From JBFWIL01 sp050256015 (GTDB taxonomy: Bacteria; Bacteroidota; Bacteroidia; Bacteroidales; Prolixibacteraceae), in NCBI GenBank assembly GCA_050256015.1, contig JBFWIL010000091.1:1-9371 (forward strand): DNA of 9,371 bases, in the 5' to 3' direction. Positions within the stretch are counted from its first letter, which is position 1. Every line of letters starts with the position of its first letter. A program made the translations under genes and the position numbers. Positions 5,750-9,371 of this stretch are shown piece after piece. The notes below the pieces were generated by a model. That model ran no database searches. It was given only the letters and a program-made list of their open reading frames with translations, and had not been told where the DNA came from.

Positions 5750-6868
5750 ATGGCTGCTTTTCAACATCAGTTGTTTAGATTGAGTATGATCGTCGTGCTT
5801 ATTTTCGTGCTTTTATGCATTGTATTCTATCCTAAAATAAAGCCACTGGTCTCACCGGATAAAAACGACGGACCGCTTCCCGGAAGTAACCTCAGGAACG
5901 GGAAACAGGCTCTGCTGAGCTCCGGATACCTGCTGGTACCCACGCGCATGAATGAAATGCTTTCGAGCACGGGATCGCTCTTGCCAGACGAAGAAGTGGA
6001 CCTCTCTTTTGAAACTTCCGGCAAGGTCGTGGCCATTTATTTTGAAGAAGGTACCCGGGTCAAAAAAGACACCCTGCTGGCCAAGATCAACGACAAGCCC
6101 TTACAGGCCCAGCTGCTAAAACTGCAGGCCCAGCATAAGCTGACCGAGGAGAAGGAGTTCAGACAACGACAGCTGCTGGAACGCGATGCCATCAGCCGAG
6201 AAAGCTATGACCAGGTTGCCACTGAACTGCAAACCCTGGAGGCAGACATCCTGCTGCTGCAGGCCCGCATTGACGAAACAGAACTGCGTGCCCCCTTTGA
6301 CGGGATCATGGGACTGCGGGAAGTGAGCGAGGGAGCCTATGCCACTCCGCAGACCAGGATCGCCCGGCTGGTAAAGATCAGTCCCCTGAAAATCGAGTTC
6401 TCCATACCCGAACGTTACGCCGGAGAAATCAGTCCGGGCTTCCCGATCAGCTTTATTCTTGACGGTTATGCCAGCCGGTTTCAGGCCCGGGTTTATGCCG
6501 TCGACCCCAAAGTCGACCTGAATACCCGCACCATCGTGGTCAGGGCCCTCTACCCCAACCGCGAAGAACAACTCAAACCCGGCCGTTTTGCGAGTGTAAA
6601 CCTGTTGCTGTCGGAAATCCCGGAGGCCGTATCCATTCCCACAGAAGCCCTGATCCCCGAAATGGAAGGAGAAAAAGTCTTTATTTACCGGAACGGAAAA
6701 GCAGAGGAGGTGAAGGTAACCACCGGTCTGCGCACGGAAACCCATATTCAGGTCAGAACCGGACTTCAGTTCGGCGACACCCTGCTTACCACAGCCATCC
6801 TGCAACTGCGGCAGGGACTGCCTGTTCAGCTGGATACCCTGGTGACCAACCAAAACGTAAGGAGGTAA
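5750..6868 (+). CDS. RND efflux periplasmic adaptor (membrane fusion protein)
   Basis: A 372-residue adaptor of the HlyD/AcrA family that joins an inner-membrane RND pump to an outer-membrane channel. It is anchored by an N-terminal helix (about 11-27) and lacks a lipobox, unlike AcrA. The first lipoyl half (about 83-115, with SGKVVAIYFEEGTRVKKDTL) leads into a short alpha-hairpin (116-176), then the second lipoyl half with the hallmark TELRAPFDGIMG (177-188). A beta-barrel domain (about 212-290) and a membrane-proximal domain follow. The hairpin is short, as in many Bacteroidota adaptors. There is no clear Shine-Dalgarno; an A-rich run precedes the ATG. A later in-frame ATG at 5786 would cut into the anchor and is less likely. 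The pump gene follows after four bases. Confidence 0.94.
   Translation: MAAFQHQLFRLSMIVVLIFVLLCIVFYPKIKPLVSPDKNDGPLPGSNLRNGKQALLSSGYLLVPTRMNEMLSSTGSLLPDEEVDLSFETSGKVVAIYFEEGTRVKKDTLLAKINDKPLQAQLLKLQAQHKLTEEKEFRQRQLLERDAISRESYDQVATELQTLEADILLLQARIDETELRAPFDGIMGLREVSEGAYATPQTRIARLVKISPLKIEFSIPERYAGEISPGFPISFILDGYASRFQARVYAVDPKVDLNTRTIVVRALYPNREEQLKPGRFASVNLLLSEIPEAVSIPTEALIPEMEGEKVFIYRNGKAEEVKVTTGLRTETHIQVRTGLQFGDTLLTTAILQLRQGLPVQLDTLVTNQNVRR
6859..6866 (+). promoter_or_regulatory. Consensus Shine-Dalgarno of the pump, overlapping the adaptor stop
   Basis: AAGGAGGT is a near-complete match to the 16S anti-Shine-Dalgarno and lies six bases before the pump ATG at 6873. Its last base is the first base of the adaptor's TAA. 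This sets the pump start and suggests coupled translation of adaptor and pump. It stands out because the kinase, adaptor and repressor-like genes lack such a site. Confidence 0.85.
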
Positions 6869-6872
6869 ATTC

Positions 6873-9371
6873 ATGAGTTTGTCCTCTGTCAGCATCCAGC
6901 GTCCGGTACTGGCCACGGTCTTCTCGCTGATCATCCTTCTATTCGGAACAATAGGCATCACCTTTCTGGGGATTCGCGAATTTCCCAGTGTCGATCCGCC
7001 CATAATCTCGGTAAGTACCTCCTACCCGGGAGCCAATTCCGATGTCATCGAAACCCAGATCACCGAGCCCCTGGAACAGTCTATCAACGGTATTCCCGGC
7101 ATCCGCACGCTGACCAGCCGCTCCAGTCAGGGGCGAAGCTGGATCACGGTTGAATTTGAACTCTCGGTCGACCTTGAAACGGCAGCCAACGATGTACGAG
7201 ACAAAGTCTCCCAGGCCCAACGTTATTTACCCCGGGATTGTGATCCTCCGACAGTTACCAAAGCCGATGCCGATGCCACCCCCATCATGCTGATTGCGGT
7301 AAACAGCCCGAAACGTTCCCTGCTCGAGCTCTCGGAAATTGCCGAGCTCACCTTTAAGGAACAACTGCAAACGATTTCCGGAGTCAGCTCTGTGGGTATC
7401 TGGGGAGAAAAACGCTATGCCATGCGCATCTGGCTGGATCCGGCCAAACTGGCCGGTTACCAGATGACCCCCCTGGATGTGCGCAACGCGCTGAACAGGG
7501 AAAATGTGGAGCTTCCGGCCGGAAGCGTGGAAGGCACCAACACAGAACTAACCATCCGTGTACTCGGGCTGATGACCACCCCCGCAGAATTCAATAATCT
7601 TATCCTGAAACAAGAGGGCGACCAGCTGATACGGGTACGCGATATCGGCCGGGCCGAGCTGAGTCCGGAAGACCTGCGCGGTATTATGAAAATGAACGGT
7701 ATCCCCATGGTGGCCACGGTCATTGTCCCCCAGCCGGGAGCCAACCACATTGAAATTGTCGATGAGGTATATGAACGGCTGGAATACATCAAAAAAGACC
7801 TCCCCGAGGATGTGGGCATTGAAATAGGCTTCGACAACACTAAATACATCCGCTCATCCATCCGCGAAGTGCAGACCACTATTTATATTGCATTTTTCCT
7901 GGTAGTGGTCATTATTTTTCTGTTTCTTCGCGACTGGCGGACCACGCTGATCCCCATCCTTGTAATCCCAGTCTCCCTGGTGGGGTCCTTTTTCATCATG
8001 TACCTGGCCGGATTCAGCATTAACGTACTCACCCTGCTGGCCATCGTGCTGGCCATAGGGCTGGTGGTGGACGATGCCATTGTGATGATGGAAAACATCT
8101 ATGTAAAGATTGAACAGGGTATGCGTCCGCTGGAGGCAGGCATAAAGGGGGCCAACGAGATCTTCTTTGCCATCATTGCTACCACGGTCACCCTGGTGGC
8201 CGTCTTCTTTCCCATCGTCTTTCTGGAAGGAATGACCGGCCGGCTTTTTCGCGAGTTCAGCATCGTAATAGCCGGAGCAGTGGCTATTTCTTCCTTTGTG
8301 GCTCTGACACTGACCCCCATGCTCTCAACCAAACTGCTGAAACCCCATGAAAAAAGGGGGAAAATTTATAATTTCTCGGAGAAATTCTTCGTTTCGCTCA
8401 ACAGGGCCTACCGGAATTCGCTGGATAATTTTCTACGGCGGCCCCGGGTTTCGCTGTTTATCCTGCTGGGTTCCCTGCTGCTCATCGCCCTGCTTTGGAA
8501 AGTGATTCCAGCCGAAATGGCGCCGCTGGAAGACCGTTCGCAAATCAGAGTCCGGATAACGGCTCCCGAAGGAGCAACCTATGAATTTTACGAATCGTAT
8601 GTCGAGGATCTGGCAGAGCTGATCAATGAACTGGTTCCGGAACGGGACAAGGTGACTACCCGCCTGCGGGGCAGCAGCGGATCGGCCAATATTGTGCTTG
8701 TTGATCCGTCGGAGCGAATCCGTTCTCAGCAGGAAATTGCCAACCGGCTGACTGCAGAACTTCGGAAAAAAACCAAAGCCCGGGCCAATGTCATTCAACA
8801 GTCCACCTTCGGCGGACGGCGGGCCGGCCTGCCGGTACAGTATGTGCTTCAGGCCCAGAGTATTGAGAAACTCCGGGAAATACTGCCGGCGTTTATGGCA
8901 AAAGTGCAGGACAATCCTACCTTCATCATGGCAGATGTCAACCTGAAATTCACCAAACCCGAACTGCAAATTGAGATCAACCGGGACAAGGCCAACGTGC
9001 TGGGTGTATCCACCCAGAATATAGGACAGACCCTGCAACTGGCTCTGAGCGGACAACGCTTCGGCTATTTCATCATGAACGGAAAACAGTATCAGATCCT
9101 GGGCGAGCTGGCCCGCCGCGACCGTAATGATCCGCTGGATCTGAAGTCACTTTACGTACGCAATGAAAGCGGACAAATGATTCAACTCGACAATTTCGTA
9201 AAATTGAACGAAACCACAGCTCCTCCCGAGCTGTACCGTTATAACCGCTTTGTGTCCGCTACCGTATCTGCCGGACTGGCCGAAGGAAAAACCATCGGTC
9301 AGGGGCTGGAAGAAATGGACCGGATTGCCGCACAGGTGCTTGACGAAACCTTCCGTACCGCCCTGGCCGGC
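6873..9371 (+). CDS. RND efflux pump, AcrB/HAE-1-like, cut by window end
   Basis: The frame is open for 833 codons to the window edge; the family is usually about 1,020-1,050 residues, so roughly 200 are missing. It starts MSLSSVSIQRPVLATVFSLI, the standard first helix, followed by the porter segment with REFPSVDPPIISVSTSYPGA. Membrane helices 2-6 lie at about 337-355, 364-385, 391-413, 434-455 and 466-488, and helix 7 at 526-545. The proton-relay pair Asp400-Asp401 is present in helix 4 (GLVVDDAIVMMEN), the equivalent of Asp407/Asp408 in AcrB. This acidic pair and the overall sequence point to the drug/hydrophobic-compound class and not to the heavy-metal class. The second periplasmic half runs to the end; helices 8-12 and the matching Lys/Arg residues lie outside. 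It works as a trimer with the upstream adaptor and an outer-membrane channel, which is not seen here. The substrate cannot be told from sequence. Confidence 0.95.
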   Translation, partial: MSLSSVSIQRPVLATVFSLIILLFGTIGITFLGIREFPSVDPPIISVSTSYPGANSDVIETQITEPLEQSINGIPGIRTLTSRSSQGRSWITVEFELSVDLETAANDVRDKVSQAQRYLPRDCDPPTVTKADADATPIMLIAVNSPKRSLLELSEIAELTFKEQLQTISGVSSVGIWGEKRYAMRIWLDPAKLAGYQMTPLDVRNALNRENVELPAGSVEGTNTELTIRVLGLMTTPAEFNNLILKQEGDQLIRVRDIGRAELSPEDLRGIMKMNGIPMVATVIVPQPGANHIEIVDEVYERLEYIKKDLPEDVGIEIGFDNTKYIRSSIREVQTTIYIAFFLVVVIIFLFLRDWRTTLIPILVIPVSLVGSFFIMYLAGFSINVLTLLAIVLAIGLVVDDAIVMMENIYVKIEQGMRPLEAGIKGANEIFFAIIATTVTLVAVFFPIVFLEGMTGRLFREFSIVIAGAVAISSFVALTLTPMLSTKLLKPHEKRGKIYNFSEKFFVSLNRAYRNSLDNFLRRPRVSLFILLGSLLLIALLWKVIPAEMAPLEDRSQIRVRITAPEGATYEFYESYVEDLAELINELVPERDKVTTRLRGSSGSANIVLVDPSERIRSQQEIANRLTAELRKKTKARANVIQQSTFGGRRAGLPVQYVLQAQSIEKLREILPAFMAKVQDNPTFIMADVNLKFTKPELQIEINRDKANVLGVSTQNIGQTLQLALSGQRFGYFIMNGKQYQILGELARRDRNDPLDLKSLYVRNESGQMIQLDNFVKLNETTAPPELYRYNRFVSATVSAGLAEGKTIGQGLEEMDRIAAQVLDETFRTALAG

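Overview
The right two thirds of the window look like a chromosome of the Bacteroidota. It holds a LytS/YehU-type sensor kinase (four or so membrane helices, then a His_kinase domain with the NPHFLFNSLNN motif), a LytTR response regulator, an RND efflux adaptor and the first 833 codons of an RND efflux pump. Most of these genes start without a clear Shine-Dalgarno sequence, as is common in that phylum. The phylum call is inference from protein style; no marker gene is present.

Layout. Bases 1-251 (minus) are the start of a membrane-anchored ankyrin-repeat gene whose reading frame is broken twice, each time next to a short T run. Bases 389-2831 hold three minus-strand genes for exported proteins: a lipoprotein with three BamE/SmpA-like motifs, a small secreted protein of unknown function, and a second lipoprotein of unknown function. 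Bases 2980-3625 are a divergent regulator pair: a 55-residue DNA-binding-like protein (minus) and a 132-residue repressor-like protein (plus). Their shared 79-base gap contains a perfect 7+4+7 inverted repeat. Bases 3626-3918 are AT-rich, without a convincing gene, and begin with a 25-base near-perfect palindrome. Bases 3919-9371 (plus) are the kinase/regulator pair (overlapping by 23 bases), the adaptor, and the pump, which runs off the window edge.

How the parts may work together. The kinase and regulator almost certainly form one signalling pair. The efflux genes start 78 bases downstream on the same strand, so control of the pump by the LytTR regulator is a reasonable inference, not something the sequence proves. 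The adaptor and pump are tightly coupled: the pump's strong ribosome-binding site overlaps the adaptor's stop codon. An outer-membrane channel gene would be expected beyond the right edge.

The left 3.6 kb is AT-richer and reads as an accessory region: a decaying gene, orphan exported proteins, a phage-style regulator pair, and BamE-like lipoprotein architecture that is more typical of proteobacteria. I found no transposase, integrase, tRNA, CRISPR array or convincing integron attC site. The strongest candidates for something undescribed are the triple-BamE lipoprotein with an inserted glycine-rich hydrophobic segment, and the compact divergent regulator pair with its operator.
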